Shown piece by piece: positions 9,083-17,933 of a stretch of 64,000 bases of DNA. Numbering within the stretch: position 1 is the stretch's first letter; every line of letters starts with the position of its first letter. The notes below the pieces were generated by a model. The model was not told where the DNA came from, did not search any database, and saw nothing but the letters and a program-made list of their open reading frames with translations. Source of the DNA: Gammaproteobacteria bacterium HGW-Gammaproteobacteria-1 (lineage in GTDB: Bacteria; Pseudomonadota; Gammaproteobacteria; Thiohalomonadales; Thiohalomonadaceae); contig PGZL01000007.1 of the NCBI GenBank assembly GCA_002840095.1, forward strand, positions 314,109 to 378,108. Reading direction: 5' to 3'. The position numbers and the translations under genes are program-made.

Positions 9083-9115
9083 GCCCTTGCAAACTTTGCC
9101 GGCGAATCGCATGTC

Positions 9116-9121
9116 TATAAT
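9116..9121 (+). promoter_or_regulatory. Perfect -10 box TATAAT in the only real gap of the gene train
   Basis: TATAAT occurs 33 bp before the GTG at 9154, in the 71-bp gap after apbE. The best -35 (around 9094-9100, TTTGCC) is weak. It may start a second transcript covering the Tol-like half of the cluster. Confidence 0.4.
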
Positions 9122-9153
9122 CACACCACTCAACCCGAACTTAGGTATTTGCC

Positions 9154-9705
9154 GTGTCGACTAAAGATTTCCCTGATACTGCCCGGTGCCTTCTGCTTAC
9201 GACGCTGCTGTGCTGCGGCATCGGCGCGCCCGCCCTGGCCGCCGACGACGAGGCGGCCGACGCCAGGCTCGACAAGGACATCCAGTCCATCAAGCAGGAG
9301 CTGATGGATCTCAACCGCGAGCTGTTCGTGCTGGAAGAGGAACTGCTCGCCCCCAGCGACACCCAGGTGGCCATCTTCGTATCCCTGGACCTGGGCGAGT
9401 TCTTCGCCCTCGATTCCGTGCAGCTCACCCTGGACGGCAAGGTGGTGGCCAATTACCTGTACACGCCGCGCGAGATCGAGGCCTTGCGCCGCGGCGGCGT
9501 GCAGCGTCTCTATCTGGGCAACCTCAAGGGCGGCGAACACGAACTGGTCGCCTACTTCACCGGCAAGGGCCCGCGCGACCGCGATTACAAGCGCGGCGCC
9601 ACCGTCAAGTTCACCAAGGAACTGGGGCCGAAGTATCTCGAACTGAAAATCGTCGACAGCCAAGGAAAACAGCAGCCCGACTTCTTCGTGCAAGAGTGGG
9701 AGTAA
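9154..9705 (+). CDS. Exported conserved hypothetical protein of the TolQR/AgmX cluster
   Basis: The 183-residue protein begins at GTG 9154, with a signal peptide cleaved near ALAADD. A short predicted coiled coil follows (about 36-70, 'DKDIQSIKQELMDLNRELFVLEEEL'-like heptads). The rest is mixed beta structure ending 'DFFVQEWE', with repeated phrases about strands ('VQLTLDGKVVANYLYT'). I do not recognise a named family. It lies 5 bp before a large TPR gene, so it is very probably a periplasmic part of the same machine. Confidence 0.6.
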   Translation: MSTKDFPDTARCLLLTTLLCCGIGAPALAADDEAADARLDKDIQSIKQELMDLNRELFVLEEELLAPSDTQVAIFVSLDLGEFFALDSVQLTLDGKVVANYLYTPREIEALRRGGVQRLYLGNLKGGEHELVAYFTGKGPRDRDYKRGATVKFTKELGPKYLELKIVDSQGKQQPDFFVQEWE

Positions 9706-9710
9706 GCGGC

Positions 9711-11549
9711 ATGCGGCAACGCCTCGCCACGTTGGTGCTGTTGCTGTTGGCCGGAATGCATCCGGCAGCGGCAGCACAGGACGTGCAGGACCTCGCCTAC
9801 GGCGAGGCGCTGTTCCATTTCTATCAGGACGACTACTTCACCTCCGGCGTGCACCTGCTGGCCGCCATCGATCGTCAGCAACTGCCCCATCACCAGACCG
9901 ACGGCGAGCTGCTGCTGGGCGGCCTGCAACTCTATTTCGGCATGCATGCCCAGGCACGGCGCACGCTGGAAAAACTGCTGCCGGGCAACGTCGCACCGCA
10001 GCAGCGGGACCTGGTGTGGTTCCAGCTGGCCAAGCTGGCCTACCAGCGCGGCGACCTCCCCGAGGCCAACGACGCCCTGGCCCACCTGTCCGGGCACCTG
10101 GCGGAAGAGGTGGCGGCCGAGGCGCGGCAGCTGGCCGGCCTGGTGGCGCTGGCGCAGGGCGATCCGCAGCGGGCACTGACCGCGCTGGCCGATACCAAGG
10201 CGCCGCCGCCGTGGGACATCTATCTCGGTTTCGACCGCGCCATCGCCCTGTTGCGCAGCGGCCAGGCCGATGCCGCCCTGGCGGAATTCGATCGGCTCGG
10301 CACGCGCGACGCGCGCAACGAGGAAGAGGCCACGCTGCGCGATCGCGCCAACCTGGCCGGCGGCTACGCCGCGCTGCGTGTGGCACAGCCCGGCCGCGCC
10401 CGCCCGTTCTTCCAGCGCATCCGCCTGCGCGGCGATTCCGCGCACATGGCGCTGCTCGGCGCCGGCTGGGCCGCCATCGGCGACGACGCCCGCGGTGACG
10501 CGCTGGTGCCGTGGACCGCCCTCGCCGCCGAACCGCCCCATGACGATGCGGTACTGGAGGGCCTGCTCGCCCTGCCTTACGCCTATGCGCAGCTGGGCGA
10601 TCAGGCGCAGGCGGCGCAGCACTACCGCCAGGCCATCGCCAGCTACCGCGAGGAACGCGCGCGCCTGACGGCGGTACGGCGCGAGGTGGAGGCCGGCGCC
10701 CTGCCGGCGACCCTGGAGGCGCAGGATCGTCCCGGACTGGCCAGCCGCCTGCAAGGCGTCGACGTGCCGCTGGAATCGCCGGTCACCAACTACCTGCCGC
10801 AGCTGCTCGCCCGGCACGACTTCCAGGGTGCGCTGAAGGACTATCTCGACTTGCGCCAGTTGCAGGACAACCTCGAACAATGGGCCGGCAGCCTGACCGC
10901 TTTCGACACCATGCTGGATGCGCGGCGCGCCCGCTATGCCCAGGTGCTGCCGCGCATCGATGCGCGCCTCGCCCGCATCGATCTCCAGGCCCTGGAACAA
11001 CGCCGCGCCGCCCTCGAACAGCGGCTGCACACCCTGCGCGCCGAACAGGACGTGTGGGAGGTGGCCGAACCCCACGAACGCGATCTGCATGCCGTGGTGG
11101 AGCGGCTGATCCGGCGCGTCGACAGCTTCCCCGCTTCGCAGCTGCAACTGAATTACCTGGAACGCCTGTACCGCCTGCGCGGGGTGCTGTACTGGCGGGC
11201 GCACGCCGCCTTCCCGCAGCGGCTGTGGGAACGCACCAAGCTGGTCAAGGCCCTGGACGCGCCGCTGGCGGAAACCCGGACGCGCTACCAGACCCTGCAG
11301 GGTGCGCACCGCCACGCCGACAGCCGTATTGCAGGGCTGGGCGAACGCATCGCCGCCCAGCGCACGCGCGTCGGCCAGCTCCGGCCGCGCCTGGAAAGCG
11401 CACTGGCGGCGCAGGCCGCGCGACTGGAACGGCTGGCCCTGCTCGCCCTCGACGAGCGCGACCGGCTGCTCGACAGCTACCTGCTGCAGGCGCAGTTCGC
11501 CCTGGCGCGCGTCTATGACCAGGCGCAGATCGTGGAGGACACGCCATGA
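9711..11549 (+). CDS. Periplasmic TPR-repeat protein of the Tol/Glt-like cluster
   Basis: The 612-residue product has a signal peptide (cleavage near AAAAQD) and helical repeats through most of its length. TPR-like units appear as 'YGEALFHFYQDDYFTSGVHLL', 'LGGLQLYFGMHAQARRTLEKLL' and 'VWFQLAKLAYQRGDLPEANDALAHL'. The C-terminal 250 residues look like long charged coiled-coil helices. ATG 9711 was chosen because it gives the signal peptide and follows the previous stop by 5 bp. The stop overlaps the next ATG by 4 bp. Large periplasmic TPR proteins in the same setting in Myxococcus (GltC/GltD type) bridge inner- and outer-membrane parts. Equivalence here is an inference. Confidence 0.65.
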   Translation: MRQRLATLVLLLLAGMHPAAAAQDVQDLAYGEALFHFYQDDYFTSGVHLLAAIDRQQLPHHQTDGELLLGGLQLYFGMHAQARRTLEKLLPGNVAPQQRDLVWFQLAKLAYQRGDLPEANDALAHLSGHLAEEVAAEARQLAGLVALAQGDPQRALTALADTKAPPPWDIYLGFDRAIALLRSGQADAALAEFDRLGTRDARNEEEATLRDRANLAGGYAALRVAQPGRARPFFQRIRLRGDSAHMALLGAGWAAIGDDARGDALVPWTALAAEPPHDDAVLEGLLALPYAYAQLGDQAQAAQHYRQAIASYREERARLTAVRREVEAGALPATLEAQDRPGLASRLQGVDVPLESPVTNYLPQLLARHDFQGALKDYLDLRQLQDNLEQWAGSLTAFDTMLDARRARYAQVLPRIDARLARIDLQALEQRRAALEQRLHTLRAEQDVWEVAEPHERDLHAVVERLIRRVDSFPASQLQLNYLERLYRLRGVLYWRAHAAFPQRLWERTKLVKALDAPLAETRTRYQTLQGAHRHADSRIAGLGERIAAQRTRVGQLRPRLESALAAQAARLERLALLALDERDRLLDSYLLQAQFALARVYDQAQIVEDTP

Positions 11550-14344
11550 CGCCGCGCCTCCTCCTGCCCCTGACCCTGACCCTGGCCCTGTTCGCCGTCG
11601 GTTGCGCCCTGCGCCCGGCGGAGCCGACGCTGGACGATCTCCAGCCCGCGGCCCGTGCCTCCGACGGCGGCGCACTGCGCATCGAACGCGAACAGGCTAT
11701 CGCCGCCTATCGCGAATTCCTCGCCTCGGCGCCGGCCGATTCGCCGCTGCGCGCCAATGCCACGCGCCGCCTCGCCGATCTGCAGCAGGCCACCATCGAC
11801 GAACGCGAGGCCCTGGCGCCGGAGAACGCGGAACTGGCCGAACCGACCCCGGCCGAGCGCAGCGCGGTAATCAATCTCTATACCGGGCTGCTGCAACGCT
11901 ATCCCGAGCACGAGGCCAATCCGGAAATTCTCTATCAGCTGTCCCACGCCTACGACGCCGACAGCCAGCGTGAACAGGTACTGGCGACGCTGACCGAACT
12001 GGCCACCCGCTATCCCGATTCGCCGCATATCGACGAGGTGCAGTTCCGCCGCGGCGAGATGCACTACATGGATCAGCGCATGGAACAGGCGGAGCAGGCC
12101 TACGCCGCCGTGGTGCGCATCGGCGAATCCTCGGCGTTCTACCCGCAGTCGCTGTACAAGCGCGGCTGGGCGTTGTTCAAGCTGCGCCGGTACGACGCCG
12201 CCCTCGACATGTTCACCGCCGTGCTCGACCGCCGCGTGGTCGGCGACGACATCCCCCTCGACCAGCTGGAACGCGCCGAACGCGAACTGCTGGACGACAC
12301 GGTGCGCGTGGCGGCGCTCAGCTTCAGCTACCAGGACGGCGCCGCCACCGCGGCCGACTATTTCCGCCGCAAGGGCGGCCGTCCCTACGAGTACTACGTC
12401 TACCGCACCCTGGGCGCGCAATACCAGGACAAGGAACGCTACACCGACGCCGCCGCCACCTTCACCGCCTTCGCCGACACCCATCCGTTGCATCGTCACG
12501 CGCCGCGCCTGCAACTGCTGGGTATCGAGGCATTCAAGGCCGGCCGCTTCGCCGATCGCGTGCTGGAGGCCAAGCGCGCCTTCATCGCCCGCTACGGCAT
12601 GGACCAGCCCTATTGGCAGACATTCAGCCGCGAGCAGGCACCGGACCTGGTGGCCGAGGTCAAGACCCAGCTCGACGAACTGTCGCGCCACTACCACGCC
12701 CAGGCGCAGAAATCGAAGAAGCCCGCCGACTACGCCGAGGCGATCCGCTGGTATCGCCTGCGCCTGGCCTATTTCCCCAACGAGGCCGACAGCGCCGAAT
12801 CCAACTTCCTGCTCGCCGAACTGCTGTATGAAAGCGCGCAATACGCCGCGGCCGCCAGCGAATACGAGCACGCCGCCTACAACTATCCCGGCTACGCCAG
12901 GGCCGCCGACGCCGGCTACGCCGCGCTGCTCGCCTACGCCGCGCACGCCAAGACGCTGACCGAGGAACAACGTGCACCGTGGTTGCGCCTCTCGCTGCAA
13001 AGCACCGGTCGCTTCACCGAACAGTTCCCGCAGCACGCCCAGGCACCGGCGGTGCTGGCGCGCTATGCCTCCGACCTGTTCGCCCTGGGGGAAAGCGCCC
13101 GCGCCGATGCCGCGGCGCACACCCTGCTCAGCCGCTATCCGCAGGCACCGGCGCCCCTGCGCCGCAGCGCCTGGCTGGTGGTCGCCCACACCGCCTTCGA
13201 CCGCAAGGACTACCCGGCGGCGGAACAGGGCTACCAGCAGGCCCTGGCGCTGATGGAGCAGAAGGATCCGCAACGCGGCACCGTCATCGAGCGCCTGGCC
13301 GCCGCGGTGTATCAGCAGGGCGAACAGCAGCGCAGCGCGGGCAACCTGGCCGGCGCCGCCGAGCAGTTCCTCCGCGTCGCCCTGGTGGCGCCGCAAAGCG
13401 CGGTGCGCGCCACCGCGGAGTACGACGCCGCCGCGGCCTATCTGCAACTGCGGCAATGGCCCCAGGCCATCAACGTGCTGAAGGGATTCCGCCGCAATCA
13501 CCCCGGCCACGCACTGCAGCCGCAGGTGACGGAGAAACTGGCGGTGGCCTATCTGGAGGCCGGCCAGGGCAGCGCCGCCGCCGGCGAATTCGCCGCCATC
13601 GCCGCCGCCTCCGGCGATCCTCAGGTGCGGCGCGAGGCGGCATGGCGGGCGGCGGAACTGTATGAACAGAACGGTGCCACCGCTAACGCCGCCCAGGCCT
13701 GGGAGCGCTATGTCACCGCCTTTCCGCAGCCGGTGCCCGAGGCCATCGAGGCCCGTCACCACCTGCTGCAGATCCGCAGCAAGGAAGGCAACGCCAAGGC
13801 GGTGCGCCAGCTGCGCGAGGCGATCATCGCCGCCGACGGCGGCGCCGGCGGCGCCCGCACCGATCGCACCCGCTATCTCGCCGCCGGCGCGCGCCTGGCG
13901 CTGGCCACGGAATCCTTCGAGGCCTACCGCCGCATCCGCCTGACCGAACCGCTCAAGCAGACCCTCAAGCGCAAGAAGGCGGCGATGAAGACCGCGCTGG
14001 ACGGCTTCGGCGCGGCGGGCCAGTACGCCGTGGCGGAAGTCACCACCGCTGCCACCTACTACAGCGCGGAGCTCTACCGCGAACTGGGCCGTGCCCTGCT
14101 CGAATCGGAACGGCCGAAAAAGCTGAGCCCGGACGAGCTGGAAGAATACGTGCTGCTGCTGGAAGAACAGGCCTATCCTTTCGAGGAAAAGGCCATCGAG
14201 GTACACACCATCAATGCCCGCCGTACCCAGGACGGGCTGTACGACGAGTGGGTGCGCAAGAGTTTCGAGCGTCTGGCGAAACTGCTGCCGGCCCGCTACG
14301 CCAAGGAGGAACGCGGTGTCGCGACCGTTGAAGCTCTGGATTAG
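11546..14344 (+). CDS. Large TPR-repeat lipoprotein
   Basis: The 932-residue protein has a lipoprotein signal ending FAVGC (lipidated Cys20). Many TPR units run across the chain, for example '[31 protein letters not shown]', '[24 protein letters not shown]' and '[30 protein letters not shown]'. Tandem TPRs of this size serve as scaffolds. Its place between two other TPR genes and TolQRR/AgmX genes suggests an envelope-spanning assembly, comparable to AgmU/GltD of Myxococcus. It overlaps its neighbours by 4 bp and 29 bp. There is no catalytic motif. Confidence 0.7.
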   Translation: MTPRLLLPLTLTLALFAVGCALRPAEPTLDDLQPAARASDGGALRIEREQAIAAYREFLASAPADSPLRANATRRLADLQQATIDEREALAPENAELAEPTPAERSAVINLYTGLLQRYPEHEANPEILYQLSHAYDADSQREQVLATLTELATRYPDSPHIDEVQFRRGEMHYMDQRMEQAEQAYAAVVRIGESSAFYPQSLYKRGWALFKLRRYDAALDMFTAVLDRRVVGDDIPLDQLERAERELLDDTVRVAALSFSYQDGAATAADYFRRKGGRPYEYYVYRTLGAQYQDKERYTDAAATFTAFADTHPLHRHAPRLQLLGIEAFKAGRFADRVLEAKRAFIARYGMDQPYWQTFSREQAPDLVAEVKTQLDELSRHYHAQAQKSKKPADYAEAIRWYRLRLAYFPNEADSAESNFLLAELLYESAQYAAAASEYEHAAYNYPGYARAADAGYAALLAYAAHAKTLTEEQRAPWLRLSLQSTGRFTEQFPQHAQAPAVLARYASDLFALGESARADAAAHTLLSRYPQAPAPLRRSAWLVVAHTAFDRKDYPAAEQGYQQALALMEQKDPQRGTVIERLAAAVYQQGEQQRSAGNLAGAAEQFLRVALVAPQSAVRATAEYDAAAAYLQLRQWPQAINVLKGFRRNHPGHALQPQVTEKLAVAYLEAGQGSAAAGEFAAIAAASGDPQVRREAAWRAAELYEQNGATANAAQAWERYVTAFPQPVPEAIEARHHLLQIRSKEGNAKAVRQLREAIIAADGGAGGARTDRTRYLAAGARLALATESFEAYRRIRLTEPLKQTLKRKKAAMKTALDGFGAAGQYAVAEVTTAATYYSAELYRELGRALLESERPKKLSPDELEEYVLLLEEQAYPFEEKAIEVHTINARRTQDGLYDEWVRKSFERLAKLLPARYAKEERGVATVEALD

Positions 14345-14903
14345 CGCCCTGCTGCTGGCCCTGCTGGTCAGCGGCTGCGCCGTGGCGCCGCGCGACGGCG
14401 CCGATGCCGGCGCGGCGGGCCCGTTCGACAGCGCCGACGTCGCCGCCTTCGAGGCGGCGCTCGCGCAGCTGCGCGCCGAACGCTACGAACAGGCCGCCGC
14501 CGCGCTGCGCAAGCTGACCGTGCGACAGCCGCAGTACAGCGGTCCCTGGGCCAATCTCGGCATCGCCCTGGCGCGCCTCGGCCGCGACGACGAGGCGGCG
14601 CAGGCCCTGCAACAGGCCCTGGCCCTCAAGGCGCTGCCGGCGGCCCACAACGAGCTGGGCATGCTGCACCGCCGCGCCGGCCGCTTCGCCGAGGCGCGCA
14701 AGGCCTACGAGGCGGCGCTGGCGACGGACCCGGATTTCGCCCTCGCCCACCGCAATCTCGGCATGTTGTGTGACCTGTATCTCTACGACCTGGATTGCGC
14801 TTTGACACACTATCAGGCCTACGGGCGCCTGGCGCCCGCGGGTGACAAGGAGATCGAACTATGGCTCGCCGATCTGCAACAACGGCTTTCGTCCAGCCGC
14901 TAG
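14316..14903 (+). CDS. Small TPR-repeat lipoprotein
   Basis: The GTG at 14316 follows an AAGGAGGA box and opens a lipoprotein signal ending LLVSGC. Starting upstream would lose the signal. The 195-residue product contains three or four TPR units ('[23 protein letters not shown]', '[22 protein letters not shown]', '[25 protein letters not shown]', '[22 protein letters not shown]'). The last unit is Cys-containing. It resembles AglT/GltE-like lipoproteins in size and setting. It overlaps the genes on both sides (29 and 43 bp). Confidence 0.7.
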   Translation: MSRPLKLWISALLLALLVSGCAVAPRDGADAGAAGPFDSADVAAFEAALAQLRAERYEQAAAALRKLTVRQPQYSGPWANLGIALARLGRDDEAAQALQQALALKALPAAHNELGMLHRRAGRFAEARKAYEAALATDPDFALAHRNLGMLCDLYLYDLDCALTHYQAYGRLAPAGDKEIELWLADLQQRLSSSR

Positions 14904-15157
14904 CGGCGGCACTGGCAGTGCTCTGGCTGGGCAGCGTCCCGGCGGCGGAGCAAACGGAGAGGGAACTCGGGATGAACGTCATCGGCAACAACGAGACGCC
15001 GCGCGCACTGGTCATCGTACCGTGGAAGTCCGCCGATCCCGGCGATCTGACCCTGCACCCGGTGCAAAGCCTGATCGACGTGCCCCTGGTCCCGCTCGAT
15101 CGCGACGTGGTGCTGCGCGAGCTGCACTATCGTCAACGCACGCAAGCCGTGCGCTAG
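14861..15157 (+). CDS. Small exported protein preceding tolQ-like gene
   Basis: The 98-residue protein has a signal peptide (cleavage near VPAAEQ) and a mature domain of about 70 residues with '[18 protein letters not shown]' and '[14 protein letters not shown]'. I do not recognise a Pfam family. The gene begins inside the TPR lipoprotein gene (43-bp overlap), so its translation is probably coupled. Conservation of such a small exported product just before the motor genes would point to a periplasmic accessory of the complex. Confidence 0.6.
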   Translation: MARRSATTAFVQPLAAALAVLWLGSVPAAEQTERELGMNVIGNNETPRALVIVPWKSADPGDLTLHPVQSLIDVPLVPLDRDVVLRELHYRQRTQAVR

Positions 15158-15229
15158 TCCGGCCACACTTCGGACACAGCCATGCAGTCACCTACAACCC
15201 TTTCGCAATACGCTCAGTGAGGATGTCCC

Positions 15230-15880
15230 ATGGATCTCTTTAACACCTTCATCACCTTCTTCCAGTCCGGTGGTGCCTTCATGTACCCCATCGCGGCGGT
15301 ACTGATACTGGGCGCCGCCATCGCCGTCGAACGCTACACCTACCTGTCCCTGTCGGCGGCGCGCAACCGCAAGGCATGGAACGCGCTGATGCCGCTGCTC
15401 CGTGCCGGCAAGGTACGCGACGCGATACACGCGGTGGAGCAGTCCAGCGCGGCCATCGCCCACATCCTCGGCTACGGCCTCGGCCGCATCGCCGGCGCGC
15501 GGCGGCGGGAGGATATCCAGATGGCCATGGAGGAAGGCCTGATGGAAATCATTCCCCGCGTCGAGAAGCGCACCCACTACCTGGCGACCCTGGCCAACAT
15601 CGCCACCCTGCTCGGCCTGCTCGGCACCATCGTCGGCCTGATCCAGGCCTTCACCGCAGTGGCGCAGGCCAATCCGGCGGAGAAGGCCGACATGCTGTCG
15701 GCCAGTATTTCGGTGGCGATGAACACCACCGCCTTCGGCCTCATCGTCGGCATCCCGCTGCTGCTGGTGCACGCGGTGCTGCAGACCAAGAGCACCCAGC
15801 TCATCGACAACATGGAAATGGCCACGGTGAAGGTGGTCAACTTGGTCACCAACGAACGGCAGCGTCCGGAGGCCGCCTGA
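15230..15880 (+). CDS. MotA/TolQ/ExbB-family proton channel subunit
   Basis: The 216-residue inner-membrane protein has three transmembrane helices (about 17-34, 118-140 and 160-183). Their sequences include the family signatures 'LLGLLGTIVGLIQAF' in TM2 and 'ISVAMNTTAFGLIVGIP' in TM3, with the Thr pair that lines the proton path. With its TolR/ExbD partners it would turn proton-motive force into conformational work on the TonB-like protein encoded three genes on. A GAGGA box sits 8 bases before the ATG. The stop overlaps the next start as ATGA. The closest functional analogue in this setting is AglR of Myxococcus. Confidence 0.9.
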   Translation: MDLFNTFITFFQSGGAFMYPIAAVLILGAAIAVERYTYLSLSAARNRKAWNALMPLLRAGKVRDAIHAVEQSSAAIAHILGYGLGRIAGARRREDIQMAMEEGLMEIIPRVEKRTHYLATLANIATLLGLLGTIVGLIQAFTAVAQANPAEKADMLSASISVAMNTTAFGLIVGIPLLLVHAVLQTKSTQLIDNMEMATVKVVNLVTNERQRPEAA

Positions 15881-16398
15881 TGAGCACGCGCCGCCGCCGT
15901 GCGGCACGCCTCAAGGAGGCCACCGATCTCAACGTCACCGCCTTCATGAACCTGATGGTGGTGCTGGTGCCGTTCCTGCTGATCATGGCGGTGTTCTCGC
16001 GCATCACCATCCACGAACTGAACATGCCCGCCGCCGGCGGCGAACAGCCGCTGGACAAGCCGCGCCTGCAACTGGAAGTGATCCTGCGTACCGATCGCGT
16101 CGACGTGGGCGATCGTGCCGGCGGCGTGGTGGCCAGCCTGCCCGCCACCGCCGAGGGCTACGACCTGGAGGCGCTGTCCAATGCGCTGCGGCGCATCAAG
16201 CAGCAGTTTCCCGATGAACTGGGCGCCACCATCCTGCTGGAGCCGACGGTGCCCTACGACCGCCTGATCCAGGTGATGGACACGGTGCGGCAATTCGAAA
16301 CCGGCGCCGCCGGTACGGTGCGCAGCAAGTACGAACTGTTCCCGGAAATTTCCCTGGGCGACGCGCCACAACCCGCCACGGAGCGCAAGGGCAGCTGA
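15880..16398 (+). CDS. ExbD/TolR-family protein, first copy, Asp-to-Asn in the TM helix
   Basis: The 172-residue protein has one N-terminal transmembrane helix and a periplasmic ExbD/TolR domain. The segment 'DLNVTAFMNLMVVLVPF' aligns without gaps with the family pattern 'DINVTPFIDVMLVLL', but the essential membrane Asp is Asn24 (AAC at 15949-15951). In ExbD, TolR and AglQ/AglS this Asp carries the proton and its Asn mutants are inactive, so this copy probably does not conduct on its own. It starts in an ATGA overlap with the tolQ-like gene and is followed after 1 bp by a second, intact copy. Confidence 0.88.
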   Translation: MSTRRRRAARLKEATDLNVTAFMNLMVVLVPFLLIMAVFSRITIHELNMPAAGGEQPLDKPRLQLEVILRTDRVDVGDRAGGVVASLPATAEGYDLEALSNALRRIKQQFPDELGATILLEPTVPYDRLIQVMDTVRQFETGAAGTVRSKYELFPEISLGDAPQPATERKGS

Positions 16399-16399
16399 T

Positions 16400-16900
16400 A
16401 TGGAAACCTCGCGACGCGCACGGCGCATGGAGCGGCATCACAGCCGCAACAAACCGGCGGGCCTGAACCTGGTCGCGCTGATGGACATCTTCACCATCCT
16501 GGTGTTCTTCCTGCTGGTGAATTCCTCCGACGTGCAGGAGATGCCCAGCAGCCGGGCGGTGAAGCTGCCTGAATCGAACATCGAATCCAAGGTGCGCCAG
16601 ACGGTCACCGTGCTGGTCACCCGCGACGACATCATCGTCCAGGGCCAGGCGGTGCAGAAGGTCAGCGCCGCCCTGGCCGACAACGACAACATCCTGCAAC
16701 CGCTCAAGGCCGCACTGGAGGAGCAGGCGCGCAACCGCCTGCTGCAGGGCGGCGCGGAACAGGATCGCGGCGAAGTCACCATCCTCGGCGATCGCGCCCT
16801 GCCCTTCCAGCTGCTGAAGAAGGTCATGGCCACCTGCACCGAATCGGGTTACGGCACCGTATCCCTGGCGGTGCAGCAACGGGGCGTGAAGGAGAGCTGA
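16400..16900 (+). CDS. ExbD/TolR-family protein, second copy with intact Asp
   Basis: The 166-residue protein has a basic N terminus, a single transmembrane helix and a periplasmic domain. The helix reads 'LNLVALMDIFTILVFFLLV', with the proton-binding Asp at residue 29. It pairs with the TolQ-like subunit as in ExbBD, TolQR, MotAB and AglRQS systems. Having two different TolR homologues after one TolQ homologue is the arrangement of aglR-aglQ-aglS in Myxococcus. Only 1 bp separates it from the first copy and 2 bp from the AgmX-domain gene. Confidence 0.9.
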   Translation: METSRRARRMERHHSRNKPAGLNLVALMDIFTILVFFLLVNSSDVQEMPSSRAVKLPESNIESKVRQTVTVLVTRDDIIVQGQAVQKVSAALADNDNILQPLKAALEEQARNRLLQGGAEQDRGEVTILGDRALPFQLLKKVMATCTESGYGTVSLAVQQRGVKES

Positions 16901-16902
16901 GT

Positions 16903-17835
16903 GTGAGTGCCTACGCCCTTCCCCTGGACATCTCCTGGGCCGGCGGCAGCGAGGAGGACCGTCGCTACCGCCGCATCCTCGCCATCACGGCGCTGTTCGG
17001 CCTGGTGCTGTCCCTCGTCGTGACCCTGCTGCCGGTACCCAAGGTGGAACGCAGCACGGTGGAGGACGTGCCCAAACGCATTGCCCGGCTGGTACTGGAG
17101 CAGCGCAGGCCCGCCCCGCCGCCGCCACCTCCCCCGGTGATCGAGCAGGCCAAACCGGAAGCCAAGCCCGAACCCAAGCCGGAGGCCAAGGCCGAGGCCA
17201 AGCCGCAGCCCAAGCCGGAAAACCGGACCGCGGCGCGGGAGCGGGCCGCGCGCAGCGGCATCATGGCCTTCAGCAATGACCTGGCCGAGCTGCGCGACGA
17301 CCGCAACGTCGCCCTGCTGGAGTCGCCGCAACGCCTGAGCAAGGCGGGCCAGACGGCCACCGGCGACACCAAGCGTTCCATCCTGACCTCCAAGGCCACC
17401 AGCGGCAGCGGCGGTATCAACACCGCGGGCCTGAGTCGCGACACCGGCACCACCCGCCTCGCCACCCGCTCCACGGAAAAGGTGGACAGCCCGGTGGAGG
17501 CGGTGGCCAGCGCCGCCGACGCGGCACGCGCCAAGGGCAAGGCCGGCGGGCGCAGCGACGAGGAAATCCAGCTGATGTTCGACCGCAACAAGGCGGCCAT
17601 CAACAACATCTACAACCGCGCCCTGCGCGCCAACCCCACCCTGCGCGGCAAGGTGGTATTCCGCCTCACCATCGCCCCCAGCGGCGAGCTCACCCGGGTC
17701 GAGGTGGTGAGCAGCGAACTGCGCGACGCGGCGCTGGAACGCAAGCTGGTGCTGCACATCAAGCGCATCACCTTCGCGGCCAAGGACGTGGCGGCGACCA
17801 CCCTCAACTACACCATGGACTTCTTCCCGTCCTGA
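16903..17835 (+). CDS. TonB-like energy transducer with AgmX/PglI C-terminal domain
   Basis: The 310-residue protein has one transmembrane helix at about 25-46 and a Pro/Lys/Glu-rich stretch from about 70 to 108 (PPPPPPP followed by repeated KPE/AKP units) that can span the periplasm. The C-terminal domain, about 205-310, contains 'IQLMFDRNKAAINNIYNRAL' and 'GKVVFRLTIAPSGELTRVEVVSS'. That domain is the TonB-related AgmX/PglI type found in GltG/GltJ gliding proteins. It would be driven by the adjacent TolQ/TolR-like motor and act on the barrels or lipoproteins. The start is GTG 16903. Confidence 0.85.
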   Translation: MSAYALPLDISWAGGSEEDRRYRRILAITALFGLVLSLVVTLLPVPKVERSTVEDVPKRIARLVLEQRRPAPPPPPPPVIEQAKPEAKPEPKPEAKAEAKPQPKPENRTAARERAARSGIMAFSNDLAELRDDRNVALLESPQRLSKAGQTATGDTKRSILTSKATSGSGGINTAGLSRDTGTTRLATRSTEKVDSPVEAVASAADAARAKGKAGGRSDEEIQLMFDRNKAAINNIYNRALRANPTLRGKVVFRLTIAPSGELTRVEVVSSELRDAALERKLVLHIKRITFAAKDVAATTLNYTMDFFPS

Positions 17836-17841
17836 CCGCCG

Positions 17842-17864
17842 GGCGGCGGGCCGAACCCGCCGCC
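17842..17864 (+). terminator. Strong GC hairpin closing the gene train
   Basis: GGCGGCGGG and CCCGCCGCC form a perfect 9-bp stem around a 5-base loop, 6 bp after the stop of the AgmX-domain gene. The following bases (TTCGCT) give only a poor T-run, so termination may be incomplete. Confidence 0.5.
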
Positions 17865-17933
17865 TTCGCTATCCTGCAACATTTCGCGGCGTATACTGAA
17901 AGGATTGTCAGCGACCACCAGGACGTCACACCC

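Noticed and set aside
11513-14206. Long open frame on the minus strand, opposite the large TPR lipoprotein gene
   Set aside because: It is a GC-rich antisense shadow: low-complexity Gly/Ala/Arg protein, no ribosome binding site, and the plus-strand frame has lipobox and TPR repeats.
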